This document shows positions 13,411-20,592 of a stretch of DNA of 27,254 bases, one piece after another. Positions within the stretch are counted from its first letter, which is position 1, and every line of letters starts with the position of its first letter. Made by a program: the position numbers and the translations under genes. The notes under the pieces were generated by a model. It saw only the letters and a list, made by a program, of their open reading frames with translations. It made no database searches and was not told the DNA's origin. The stretch lies in assembly GCA_030640255.1 (NCBI GenBank), contig DAOWJS010000099.1:1-27254 (forward strand), in the 5' to 3' direction. The stretch is from Dehalococcoidales bacterium. Its GTDB lineage: Bacteria > Chloroflexota > Dehalococcoidia > Dehalococcoidales > GCA-2688105.

Positions 13411-13452
13411 TAGGAATAACACTGGCTCTAGTTCCTATGTTGCCATAGGAGG
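13411..13452 (+). promoter_or_regulatory. Alternative hairpins over the second cooF ribosome-binding site
   Basis: CCTATG (13434-13439) pairs with CATAGG (13444-13449), burying part of the AGGAGG Shine-Dalgarno sequence (13447-13452). An upstream TAGGAA (13411-13416) can instead pair with TTCCTA (13432-13437), which would free it. The two stems are mutually exclusive. Confidence 0.4.
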
Positions 13453-13460
13453 TTATAGCT

Positions 13461-13994
13461 ATGCAAGGAACCATTTTTATTGATATGGAAAGGTGTCAGG
13501 GTTGCAAAAGCTGCGAAATTGCCTGTGCTGTGGAGCACTCAAAATCCAAAAGCCTGTTCCAGGCAGTCCTGGAGGAGCCTCGCCCTCAAACCAGGGTCAA
13601 GGTTGAACCCGTAGGGCAGCTTGCGGCTCCCTTGCAGTGTTGTCACTGTGAGGATGCTCCTTGTGTCACCGTTTGTCCTACCAAAGCACTGGAGAAGCAA
13701 GGCGTTGAAGGGCCTGTCTTGGTACGAGAGGAGCTTTGCATCGGCTGCAAGTGGTGCATTCTGGTGTGTCCCTTCGGGGTAATTGGCTTAAGCCGAGAAG
13801 GCAAAGCCATCATCAAGTGCGATCTCTGTTTCGAGCGCGAAGATGGACCAGCTTGTGTGGAGGCCTGTCCCACCAAGGCTCTTAGATTTATAACCGTGGC
13901 GGAGCTGAACAAGGAGACGAGGCGGAAGGCATTGACAGAACTACAGCACAGCCTAGTTGCTGGGAAGAAGCAACGACTTTTGGTGAGAAGTTAA
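13461..13994 (+). CDS. cooF: CooF-type ferredoxin with four [4Fe-4S] clusters (second copy)
   Basis: This 177-aa paralogue of the first ferredoxin has Cys12/15/18/22, Cys60/63/68/72, Cys93/96/99/103 and Cys120/123/132/136. The shared CxGCKxCExACAVEHSxSK opening and CPTKAL ends show a common origin, but the two have diverged through most of the middle. It follows cooS by 65 nt and precedes the nuoE-like gene by 2 nt, so it is well placed to carry electrons from CooS to the diaphorase, while the first copy may serve another acceptor. That split is inference. ATG 13461 follows AGGAGG by eight bases, and the site may be masked by a hairpin. Confidence 0.88.
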   Translation: MQGTIFIDMERCQGCKSCEIACAVEHSKSKSLFQAVLEEPRPQTRVKVEPVGQLAAPLQCCHCEDAPCVTVCPTKALEKQGVEGPVLVREELCIGCKWCILVCPFGVIGLSREGKAIIKCDLCFEREDGPACVEACPTKALRFITVAELNKETRRKALTELQHSLVAGKKQRLLVRS

Positions 13995-13996
13995 GG

Positions 13997-14461
13997 ATGG
14001 CTTTTGAGAAAGCGGGAGCGATGATTGCCGCTTGTAAACAGAGGGGCGGAATATTGCTCCCTTTATTAGAGGACATTAACGCCGAGTACGGGTATCTGCC
14101 TGAAGAAGTGCTGCGTTTGATAACCAGTGAACTTGGCTATGCTTTGAGCCAATTGTACAGTCTGGCTACTTTCTATAACCTTTTCCGTTTGGAGCCTCGG
14201 GGGCGTCATTTTATTCAAGTTTGTCAGGGCACGGCCTGTTATGTGCGTGGCGGTCAAAGGATCCTAGAGAGTGTAGAGGGGGTGCTGGGGGTGAAGGAGG
14301 GGGAGACCACCTCTGACCGTCAATTCACGGTGGAAAGTGTGCGTTGTATGGGATGCTGTAGTTTGGCTCCGGTACTGCGGGTGGATGAAGATACCTATGG
14401 TAGGATGAGAACGGGCCGATTTCGAGACATTGTGAAGAAATACGGAAGGAATGAGCGATGA
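13997..14461 (+). CDS. NuoE/HndA/HydC-like [2Fe-2S] diaphorase subunit
   Basis: This 154-aa thioredoxin-fold subunit is of the NADH dehydrogenase 24-kDa family. The four [2Fe-2S] ligands are Cys76 and Cys81 (CQGTACYVRGG) and Cys117 and Cys121 (CMGCCSLAP). The N-terminal helical domain has the typical YGYLPEEVLRLI and LSQLYSLATFYNLF segments. It pairs with the FMN subunit encoded next. The gene starts 2 nt after the second cooF stop and overlaps the next gene by four bases (ATGA), so translation of the three diaphorase genes is coupled to cooF. Confidence 0.9.
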   Translation: MAFEKAGAMIAACKQRGGILLPLLEDINAEYGYLPEEVLRLITSELGYALSQLYSLATFYNLFRLEPRGRHFIQVCQGTACYVRGGQRILESVEGVLGVKEGETTSDRQFTVESVRCMGCCSLAPVLRVDEDTYGRMRTGRFRDIVKKYGRNER

Positions 14462-16359
14462 AGGTCCACTTGGCACAAGCCAAAGAGGCAGGGCTCAAAT
14501 TGCTTTACCCAACCAAACCTAGGATTATGGTTGGCATGGCTACTTGTGGGCTGGCTACTGGTGCTCAGGAAGTGTTTGATGCCCTTGCCGCGGAGGTCGA
14601 GAGGCAAAAGCTGGATGTAATGCTCGTTCCTACCGGTTGCCTCGGCTACTGTCAGAGGGAACCCTTAGTCAAGGTACTGGAGCCAGGTAAGCCGGCCATC
14701 ATCTATGCAGATATGACAGCAGAAAAAACTCGTCAATTGATTGCTGCCCTAGCTAGGGGCCAGATAGTCAAAGAATACGTGCTGGCTAAGATTGAGGAAG
14801 AGCAGTATTTGATTGAAGGCGAAGTCTGGAAATATCCCGTTGGCGAGGTCTCGGAGGAGGTTAAGGCTCTACCACTGTATACCCAGCTCCCTTTCTGGAA
14901 AAAGCAGCTCAAAATTATCCTCAGAAACAGCGGTTTTATAGATCCTGGTAGCTTGGAAGAATACATTGCACGAGGCGGATACTTCTCTCTGTACGAAGCG
15001 CTCAGGGAGTTCACCCCCCAGGAGCTAATTGATGAAGTTTCTGCCTCTGGGTTGAGGGGCCGGGGTGGTGCGGGATTTGCCACAGGACGCAAATGGCAGT
15101 ACTGCCATGATGCTCCCGATACCCCCAAGTATGTCATCTGTAATGCGGATGAAGGTGATCCAGGAGCTTACATGGATCGTACGGTGTTGGAAGGGGACCC
15201 GCATTCCGTGCTGGAGGGGATGATCATTGGTGCCTATGCTATCGGTGCTAGAAAGGGTTACGTTTACGTTCGTGACGAATATCCCCTTGCTGTGAAGAGT
15301 ATACGCCGTGCCGTATCCCAGGCTCAAGGATGGGGGTTGCTGGGGGAGGACATCATGGGCTCCAAATTTGATTTTGACATTGAAATCGTGCGTGGAGCCG
15401 GAGCTTTCGTCTGTGGGGAGGAAACAGCTCTTATGGTTTCAATCGAAGGGAATATCGGCGAACCGAGACCGAGACCTCCATTCCCAGCCCAGAGCGGGCT
15501 ATGGGGTAAGCCAACGAATATTAATAATGTCAAAACTTGGGCCTCCATTGCTCCTATCGTCTCCCGGGGATCAGCTTGGTATGCGGAAATGGGCACGGAG
15601 AGAAGCAAAGGGACGATGGTCTTTTCCCTGGTAGGCAAGATAAACAACACCGGTCTAGTGGAGGTGCCGTTAGGGATAACGCTGCGAGAGATGATCTATG
15701 ATATTGGCGGTGGCGTTCCTGATGGTAAAGCCTTTAAAGCGGTGCAGACGGGGGGGCCATCAGGTGGCTGCATACCCGCTTCTCTGCTCGACCTGCCAGT
15801 AGACTATGAGGCGTTGACCCAGGCGGGGTCAATTATGGGCTCGGGTGGTATGGTGGTAATGGACGAGGATGCTTGTATGGTGGATATCGCCCGCTTCTTT
15901 TTGGCTTTCACTATGAGCGAATCGTGCGGCAAATGTATCCCTTGCCACGAAGGCATCGCGCAGATGCATAAAATATTGAGTGAAGTCGTAGCTGGGAAAG
16001 GAAAAGAGGGTGACATCGAGCTTCTTGAGGAACTAGCCTGGGCAATCAAAGATGGTTCGCTGTGCGGACTAGGTCAGACAGCGCCTAATCCTGTTTTAAG
16101 CACTATTCGCTATTTCAGGGACGAATACGAAGCTCACATTAAGTATAAAAGGTGCCCAGCCGTGGTTTGTAAGGAACTAATTACCTATCTCATTGATGAG
16201 GAGAAATGCCCGGGTTGTGGGCTCTGCGTAAAGGCCTGTCCTGTGGAAGCAATAACCTTTATGGGGAAAAAGAAGCCAGTTGTCTTAGACCAAGAGAAGT
16301 GCATCAAGTGTGGCTCTTGCTATGATGTCTGCAAGCTTGATGCTGTAATAAGGAAGTGA
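14458..16359 (+). CDS. NuoF/HndC/HydB-like FMN- and NAD(P)H-binding diaphorase subunit
   Basis: At 633 aa it has the long architecture of electron-bifurcating hydrogenase HydB/HndC rather than plain NuoF. An N-terminal thioredoxin-like [2Fe-2S] domain (1-100; Cys30, Cys61, Cys65) is followed by the NAD(P)H/FMN core, with GRGGAGFATGRKW (201-213) and CNADEGDPGAYMDR (228-241). A [4Fe-4S] site has Cys490/493/496/536. A C-terminal two-cluster ferredoxin domain has Cys584/587/590/594 and Cys615/618/621/625. In HydBC-type enzymes this FMN subunit is the proposed bifurcation site and pairs NAD(P)H with ferredoxin. Here it lies in a CODH operon with no hydrogenase. Cofactor preference (NADH or NADPH) cannot be read safely. 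Confidence 0.92.
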   Translation: MKVHLAQAKEAGLKLLYPTKPRIMVGMATCGLATGAQEVFDALAAEVERQKLDVMLVPTGCLGYCQREPLVKVLEPGKPAIIYADMTAEKTRQLIAALARGQIVKEYVLAKIEEEQYLIEGEVWKYPVGEVSEEVKALPLYTQLPFWKKQLKIILRNSGFIDPGSLEEYIARGGYFSLYEALREFTPQELIDEVSASGLRGRGGAGFATGRKWQYCHDAPDTPKYVICNADEGDPGAYMDRTVLEGDPHSVLEGMIIGAYAIGARKGYVYVRDEYPLAVKSIRRAVSQAQGWGLLGEDIMGSKFDFDIEIVRGAGAFVCGEETALMVSIEGNIGEPRPRPPFPAQSGLWGKPTNINNVKTWASIAPIVSRGSAWYAEMGTERSKGTMVFSLVGKINNTGLVEVPLGITLREMIYDIGGGVPDGKAFKAVQTGGPSGGCIPASLLDLPVDYEALTQAGSIMGSGGMVVMDEDACMVDIARFFLAFTMSESCGKCIPCHEGIAQMHKILSEVVAGKGKEGDIELLEELAWAIKDGSLCGLGQTAPNPVLSTIRYFRDEYEAHIKYKRCPAVVCKELITYLIDEEKCPGCGLCVKACPVEAITFMGKKKPVVLDQEKCIKCGSCYDVCKLDAVIRK

Positions 16360-16371
16360 CGGTAACAAGAA

Positions 16372-17133
16372 ATGGTGACATTAACTATTGATGACCAGAA
16401 CATTCAGGTACCGGAAGGACTGACTATACTCCAAGCTGCAAAGCAAGTTGGCATTGAAATACCTACCCTTTGTTATCACGAAGCTCTTGCTCCTTATGGC
16501 GCTTGTCGCCTGTGCTTGGTGGAGATAAAAGCTCCCCAGCCAGCATTGGTGACTTCATGTACCTACAGAGTGGAAGAAGGATTGGTGGTACAAACTGATT
16601 CTAAATGGGTGCAGAGAACTCGCAAGATAATCTTGGAACTACTACTGGCGCGATGCCCTACCTCCAAAGTGATACAAGACCTAGCGCGAAGCTTAGGGGT
16701 TGAGGAAACACGCCTGCCCACACTGGGGACGGAGGAGGAGTTATGTACCTTTTGTGGCCTGTGCGTGCGAGTTTGCCGGGAGGTCGTTGGGCGGAGCGCC
16801 ATCAGCTTTATTAATCGTGGGCCGACCAGAACAATAGAAACGCCGTTCAAAATTGCCTCAGAGGAGTGCATTGGGTGTGGAGCCTGTGCAGCCGTCTGTC
16901 CCACGGGAGCTATCAAGATCGAGGACATTGGCGATAGCCGCCTGCTTCATAACTGGCACACCACATTGAAACTAACGAGATGCAAAATCTGCGGGGGTTA
17001 TTTTGCACCACAAGAAGAACTAGAGTCTTTGAAACAGCAGGTGCCTTTAGATGAGGAACTCTGGGAAGTATGTCCTGATTGCAGAAGGAAATTGTCTGCT
17101 CACAAGTTGCCGCATCACCTCTCCTCTTATTAA
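16372..17133 (+). CDS. HoxU/NuoG-N-like iron-sulfur subunit with C-terminal zinc-ribbon-like motif
   Basis: This 253-aa protein starts with a plant-type [2Fe-2S] domain (Cys34/45/48/63, in LCYHEALAPYGACRLCLVEI). It continues with a two-[4Fe-4S] domain (Cys125/128/131/135 and Cys166/169/172/176). The HxxxCxxC cluster that sits between these in NuoG and HydA is absent; the stretch reads LLLARCPTSKVIQDLARSLG. The last 50 residues carry CxxC at 204-207 and 234-237, a probable zinc-binding or extra redox site. There is no H-cluster or NiFe domain, so it is an electron-transfer subunit and not a hydrogenase. It follows the FMN subunit by 12 nt and ends the operon. Confidence 0.88.
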   Translation: MVTLTIDDQNIQVPEGLTILQAAKQVGIEIPTLCYHEALAPYGACRLCLVEIKAPQPALVTSCTYRVEEGLVVQTDSKWVQRTRKIILELLLARCPTSKVIQDLARSLGVEETRLPTLGTEEELCTFCGLCVRVCREVVGRSAISFINRGPTRTIETPFKIASEECIGCGACAAVCPTGAIKIEDIGDSRLLHNWHTTLKLTRCKICGGYFAPQEELESLKQQVPLDEELWEVCPDCRRKLSAHKLPHHLSSY

Positions 17134-17136
17134 AGC

Positions 17137-17215
17137 GAAGTTTGCAGTCTAGCTAAAGAATACGGCATCACCGGTAAATCCGTGAGACAGCCTTTGAGAA
17201 GAGGGGTAGCCTATG
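17137..17215 (+). pseudogene. Decayed second copy of the helix-turn-helix fragment
   Basis: Just after the last operon stop, one frame reads SLAKEYGITGKSVRQPL, matching SLARGYGVSHETVRRAL at 10150-10200 at 10 of 17 positions. The DNA shares GCAGTCTAGCTA exactly. There is no start codon, a small deletion relative to the first copy breaks the frame upstream, and the fragment fades before the riboswitch. It is a remnant and not a gene. Confidence 0.5.
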
Positions 17216-17234
17216 GGTGCCAGTTTGTGGTAAA

Positions 17235-17400
17235 AAGAGTAAGATTACTGGAGGTCTCGGAGAGCAAGTCGGTGAAAATCCGACGCAGACCCGCTTGCTG
17301 TGACTGATAGTTAAACCCTATCAGAAGCCAGAACGCCGAGCCTCCGGGTATCCTGTAACTTCCGCGGAGAAGGGAGGGTGGGATAAACGACCAGAGCTCG
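17235..17400 (+). promoter_or_regulatory. Cobalamin riboswitch
   Basis: The conserved B12-box core is plain: GGTGAAAATCCGACGCAGAC (17271-17290), CCCGCTTGCTGTGA and AAGCCAGAACGCCG. The closing stem GGAGGTCTCGG (17250-17260) pairs with CCGAGCCTCC (17337-17346). Downstream GGAGGGT (17373-17379) can pair with ACCCTCC (17407-17413), which is also the 5' arm of the terminator, giving a terminator/antiterminator choice. High cobalamin is expected to shut off the BtuF-CobQ genes. The outer boundaries are approximate. Confidence 0.9.
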
Positions 17401-17406
17401 GTGATG

Positions 17407-17445
17407 ACCCTCCTTGCTGTATTAAGCAGAGGGGGTTTTTATTTT
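17407..17445 (+). terminator. Riboswitch-controlled intrinsic terminator
   Basis: CCCTC-CT-TGCT (17408-17418) pairs with AGCA-GAGGG (17425-17433), followed by a T-rich run (17436-17445 and beyond). The 5' arm overlaps the antiterminator partner. Confidence 0.85.
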
Positions 17446-17477
17446 ATCCAATTGTATTAGCTAGGAGGTAATACTTG

Positions 17478-18455
17478 ATGAAATTGCATAGCATTGCTGC
17501 TGGGATAAGGATAAAAAGCAAGCTGCGGAGGCTAGCGACACTCTGTCTGGTTTTAGCAATACTAGCCAGCCTTATTGTAGCTTGCGCACCACCTGCCGAA
17601 GAGGCGCCAACATTTCTACTGGAAGTGACCGACCAAGCGGGTAGAGTAGTCAAATTAGAGAAAATCCCGGAACGGATTGTTTCTCTTGCCCCAAGTAATA
17701 CTGAGATACTGTTTGCCTTGGATTTGGGTGATAAAGTGGTGGGGGTGACAGAATATTGCAATTATCCCGAGGCGGCTAAAGATAAGCCGAAAATAGGTGG
17801 TTTTAGCACTGTTGACCTAGAGAAAGTAGTTTTCATTGAGCCAGACCTGATATTAGCCACTAACATTCACAGAGATAATATCACTCCAGCACTGGAGAGA
17901 CTTGACTTAACCGTCCTTACCCTGGATCCAAGAACCCTTGGTGAGGTACTGGAAGCTATCATCCTAATCGGAGAGTGCACTGGTAAGCAGGAGGCGGCTT
18001 CCCAGTTGGTAACCGAGATGAAGAATCGGATTAAGACGGTAACCGACAAGACAGATAATCTGCCCCAGGCTCAAAGACCGAGGGTATTTTACGTTATGTG
18101 GCATGAGCCATTGATGACAGTGGGTTCCCATACCCGCATTCACGAGCTAATTGGATTAGCTGGCGGGGTAAACATTGCCCAAGACCTCGGTGAAGGTTAT
18201 CCGACGATTAGTTTAGAGGCAGTTATCCAGGCGAATCCCCAGGTAATTATCGCCGGCAGCGGTATGGGGGAAGGCGCTGATTTGCCTTTTCAATATGCCA
18301 GCACCGAGCCGAGATTGAAGGATACAGATGCCCGCATTAACCACCGGGTATATGAGATATATACTGACCTAGTTGGACGCCCTGGACCCAGGATTGTAGA
18401 GGCGCTGGAGCAGTTGGCCGAAATGATACACCCAGAACTATTCGCTTCAGATTAA
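17478..18455 (+). CDS. btuF: Cobalamin/corrinoid ABC transporter substrate-binding lipoprotein (BtuF-like)
   Basis: The protein is a class III periplasmic-binding type (helical backbone, two lobes): RIVSLAPSNTEILFALDLGDKVVGVTEYCNYP, then EPDLILAT and the second lobe with VFYVMWHEPLMTVG. The signal peptide ends in the lipobox LIVAC with Cys36 as the lipid-attachment residue, so it is a surface lipoprotein. ATG 17478 is preferred over the adjoining TTG 17475 because AGGAGGT lies nine bases upstream. The cobalamin riboswitch in its leader and cobQ downstream identify the ligand class as corrinoid rather than iron-siderophore. The permease and ATPase (BtuC, BtuD) are not in the window and must lie elsewhere. 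Confidence 0.88.
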   Translation: MKLHSIAAGIRIKSKLRRLATLCLVLAILASLIVACAPPAEEAPTFLLEVTDQAGRVVKLEKIPERIVSLAPSNTEILFALDLGDKVVGVTEYCNYPEAAKDKPKIGGFSTVDLEKVVFIEPDLILATNIHRDNITPALERLDLTVLTLDPRTLGEVLEAIILIGECTGKQEAASQLVTEMKNRIKTVTDKTDNLPQAQRPRVFYVMWHEPLMTVGSHTRIHELIGLAGGVNIAQDLGEGYPTISLEAVIQANPQVIIAGSGMGEGADLPFQYASTEPRLKDTDARINHRVYEIYTDLVGRPGPRIVEALEQLAEMIHPELFASD

Positions 18456-18509
18456 TTTTAATAAAAGAGAGGTTGAGCACAGCTATAGAAGACGCCGGAG
18501 TTTACTACT

Positions 18510-20075
18510 ATGCCAGCTAAGACTTTGATGATACAGGGCACAGCCTCTTCAGTCGGTAAGAGCATCATTGTGGCTGCCTTATGCCGCATTTTTCATCAGG
18601 ATGGCTTTCAAGTTGCCCCATTTAAAGCCCAAAATATGGCTTTAAATTCTTTTGTCACCAAGGAAGGCGGCGAAATCGGTCGAGCCCAAGCAGTACAGGC
18701 TGAGGCAGCTGGCATTGAGCCCTCAGTCCATATGAACCCTGTCCTGCTCAAACCTCAGGCTGGGGCTAGTTCACAGGTTATTGTCCTGGGTAAAGTGGCT
18801 AAAAATCTGGAGGCTAGCCAATATTATGACTATGCCCCTTATTTGCTGGGGATAATAGAGGATTCCTTAAACCAGCTACGCTCTGCCTACGACATTGTGG
18901 TTATTGAGGGAGCTGGCAGTCCGGTTGAAATAAATTTGAAAGAAAGAGAAATAGTTAACATGCGGGTGGCACGAATGGCTGGCGCTCCGGTCCTTCTAGT
19001 GGGCGATATTGACCGTGGTGGCGTTTTCGCCTCCCTCATCGGCACTCTAGAACTACTGAGTAAGGAAGAACGTGACCTCATTAAGGGGATTATTATCAAT
19101 AAGTTTCGTGGCGACCTTGAGTTACTAAAGCCAGGACTGCGCTTTCTGGAGAAAAACACCGGCAAGCCTGTTTTGGGAGTGGTTCCTTACTTCCGGGGCA
19201 TTACCATCGCTCAAGAAGACTCGGTCTACCTGGATGAAAGACCAACAGACTCAGCTAATGGGGATGTGGATATAGCTATCATACGCTTGCCTCACATCTC
19301 CAACTACGATGATTTTGACCCTTTGGAGGAACAAGGTTGTACGGTTCGCTATATAACTAATCCCGCTGAGTTAGGCAATCCAGACTTGATTATCCTGCCT
19401 GGCACTAAGAGCACCATAGCCGACCTAATTTACTTAAAGCAACAAGGATTAGCACAAGCCATTATCCAACGAGCTGAGGTTGACACCCCGGTGATAGGTA
19501 TTTGCGGCGGCTACCAAATGCTGGGCAAAACGGTTGATGACCCTTATAGAATCGAGTCCAAAGAGGGCGGTGTTGCTGGACTGGGCTTACTCAATAACGA
19601 AACTACCTTTAATCACATCAAAACGACCACTCAAATTAAAGCTCGAGTGATTGCCGATGGCGGCTTACTAGGCGGACTGAAGGGAATAGAAATTGCCGGA
19701 TACGAAATTCACATGGGGCAAACCAGAAATCAAAACTGCTTACCCGCGTTTCAAGTCTTAGAAACTCCCCAAGGGAAAGCCGATTATTTTAACGGCGCTA
19801 TCAGTAGTAATCGCTTGATATTCGGCACTTACATCCATGGCTTATTTCACAACACTAACTTCACATATGCCTTCCTGAACAGGCTGCGGCAACTCCGAGG
19901 GTTACCATTAGCTACAGCTATATCAATAGACAAGCAGGCGCAGTATGATAAACTAGCCGAGATAATCAGGCAAAACCTCAATATGTCTCAAGTTTACCAA
20001 ATAACTCTGGGAAGGAATTATGGCCTTACTAGACTTGGTAAAACACAGAAAAAGCATCAGGGGTTACTTAGATAG
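18510..20075 (+). CDS. cobQ: Adenosylcobyric acid synthase (glutamine-hydrolysing)
   Basis: It amidates the b, d, e and g side chains of the corrin ring using ATP and glutamine. An N-terminal dethiobiotin-synthetase-like ATPase has the P-loop GTASSVGKS (10-18), QNMALNSFVT and EGAGSPVE. The C-terminal class I glutamine amidotransferase has nucleophile Cys332 (GICGGYQMLG) and His443 (GTYIHGLFH). At 521 aa it is slightly long: the last ~18 residues (about RNYGLTRLGKTQKKHQGLLR) run over the start of the next gene by 56 nt and may be a lost-stop extension. With BtuF it fits corrinoid salvage under the same riboswitch. Confidence 0.95.
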   Translation: MPAKTLMIQGTASSVGKSIIVAALCRIFHQDGFQVAPFKAQNMALNSFVTKEGGEIGRAQAVQAEAAGIEPSVHMNPVLLKPQAGASSQVIVLGKVAKNLEASQYYDYAPYLLGIIEDSLNQLRSAYDIVVIEGAGSPVEINLKEREIVNMRVARMAGAPVLLVGDIDRGGVFASLIGTLELLSKEERDLIKGIIINKFRGDLELLKPGLRFLEKNTGKPVLGVVPYFRGITIAQEDSVYLDERPTDSANGDVDIAIIRLPHISNYDDFDPLEEQGCTVRYITNPAELGNPDLIILPGTKSTIADLIYLKQQGLAQAIIQRAEVDTPVIGICGGYQMLGKTVDDPYRIESKEGGVAGLGLLNNETTFNHIKTTTQIKARVIADGGLLGGLKGIEIAGYEIHMGQTRNQNCLPAFQVLETPQGKADYFNGAISSNRLIFGTYIHGLFHNTNFTYAFLNRLRQLRGLPLATAISIDKQAQYDKLAEIIRQNLNMSQVYQITLGRNYGLTRLGKTQKKHQGLLR

Positions 20076-20565
20076 AGCCGTTGAGAGAGAAAAGATTATG
20101 ATGTGTCTTGAGGCAGCCAGAGTGGCTCCTTCTGCCTGCAATTCACAGCCGTGGAAATTCATAATCGTAGATGACAGGGAATTAAAGAATAAACTTTGCC
20201 ATGCGGCCTTCAAGGGGATATATTCGATAAACTCTTTTGGCAAAACGGCACCAGTTATAGTCGCCGTCGTTTCCGAAAAGTCCAAGTTCTCAGCTAGAAT
20301 AGGCGGTATGTTCCGAGGCACCAAATATTACCTCATAGATATCGGGATAGCTTGTGAGCATTTTGTGTTACAGGCTGAGGAATTAGGCCTGGGGACATGC
20401 TGGATAGGCTGGTTTAACGAACGGGCGGTAAAATCAATCTTGAACATACCACAGAATAAAAAGGTAGACATCCTGATAAGTTTAGGCTATTACGATAGGG
20501 AAAAGGTACGTTCAGAACATGGCAGGGAGCCGATGGATAAAATCGCATCCTTTAATTTTTACTAA
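20020..20565 (+). CDS. Nitroreductase-family FMN oxidoreductase
   Basis: This 181-aa NfsA/FRP-fold protein has the FMN-phosphate motif HRKSIRGY (9-16), ARVAPSACNSQPWKF (33-47) and the GLGTCWIGWFNE segment near 122-133. Members reduce flavins, nitroaromatics, quinones or enones with NAD(P)H. Some relatives act in cobalamin biology (BluB makes the lower ligand DMB), but this protein is shorter than BluB and I see no BluB-specific feature. GGAAGGAATT precedes ATG 20020, supporting the start even though it lies inside cobQ. It shares the B12-regulated transcript, so a corrinoid-linked reductase role is possible. Confidence 0.85.
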   Translation: MALLDLVKHRKSIRGYLDRAVEREKIMMCLEAARVAPSACNSQPWKFIIVDDRELKNKLCHAAFKGIYSINSFGKTAPVIVAVVSEKSKFSARIGGMFRGTKYYLIDIGIACEHFVLQAEELGLGTCWIGWFNERAVKSILNIPQNKKVDILISLGYYDREKVRSEHGREPMDKIASFNFY

Positions 20566-20592
20566 CTCCAGAGGCCATCTGACAAAGAGTGC

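Noticed and set aside
11506..17133. A hydrogenase-linked (ECH) CODH or an acetyl-CoA synthase cluster
   Set aside because: No NiFe large or small subunit, membrane ion-pump subunit, AcsB/C/D/E or CooC sequence is present.
20020..20565. Calling the nitroreductase BluB
   Set aside because: The protein is too short and shows only general nitroreductase motifs; the B12 context alone is not enough.
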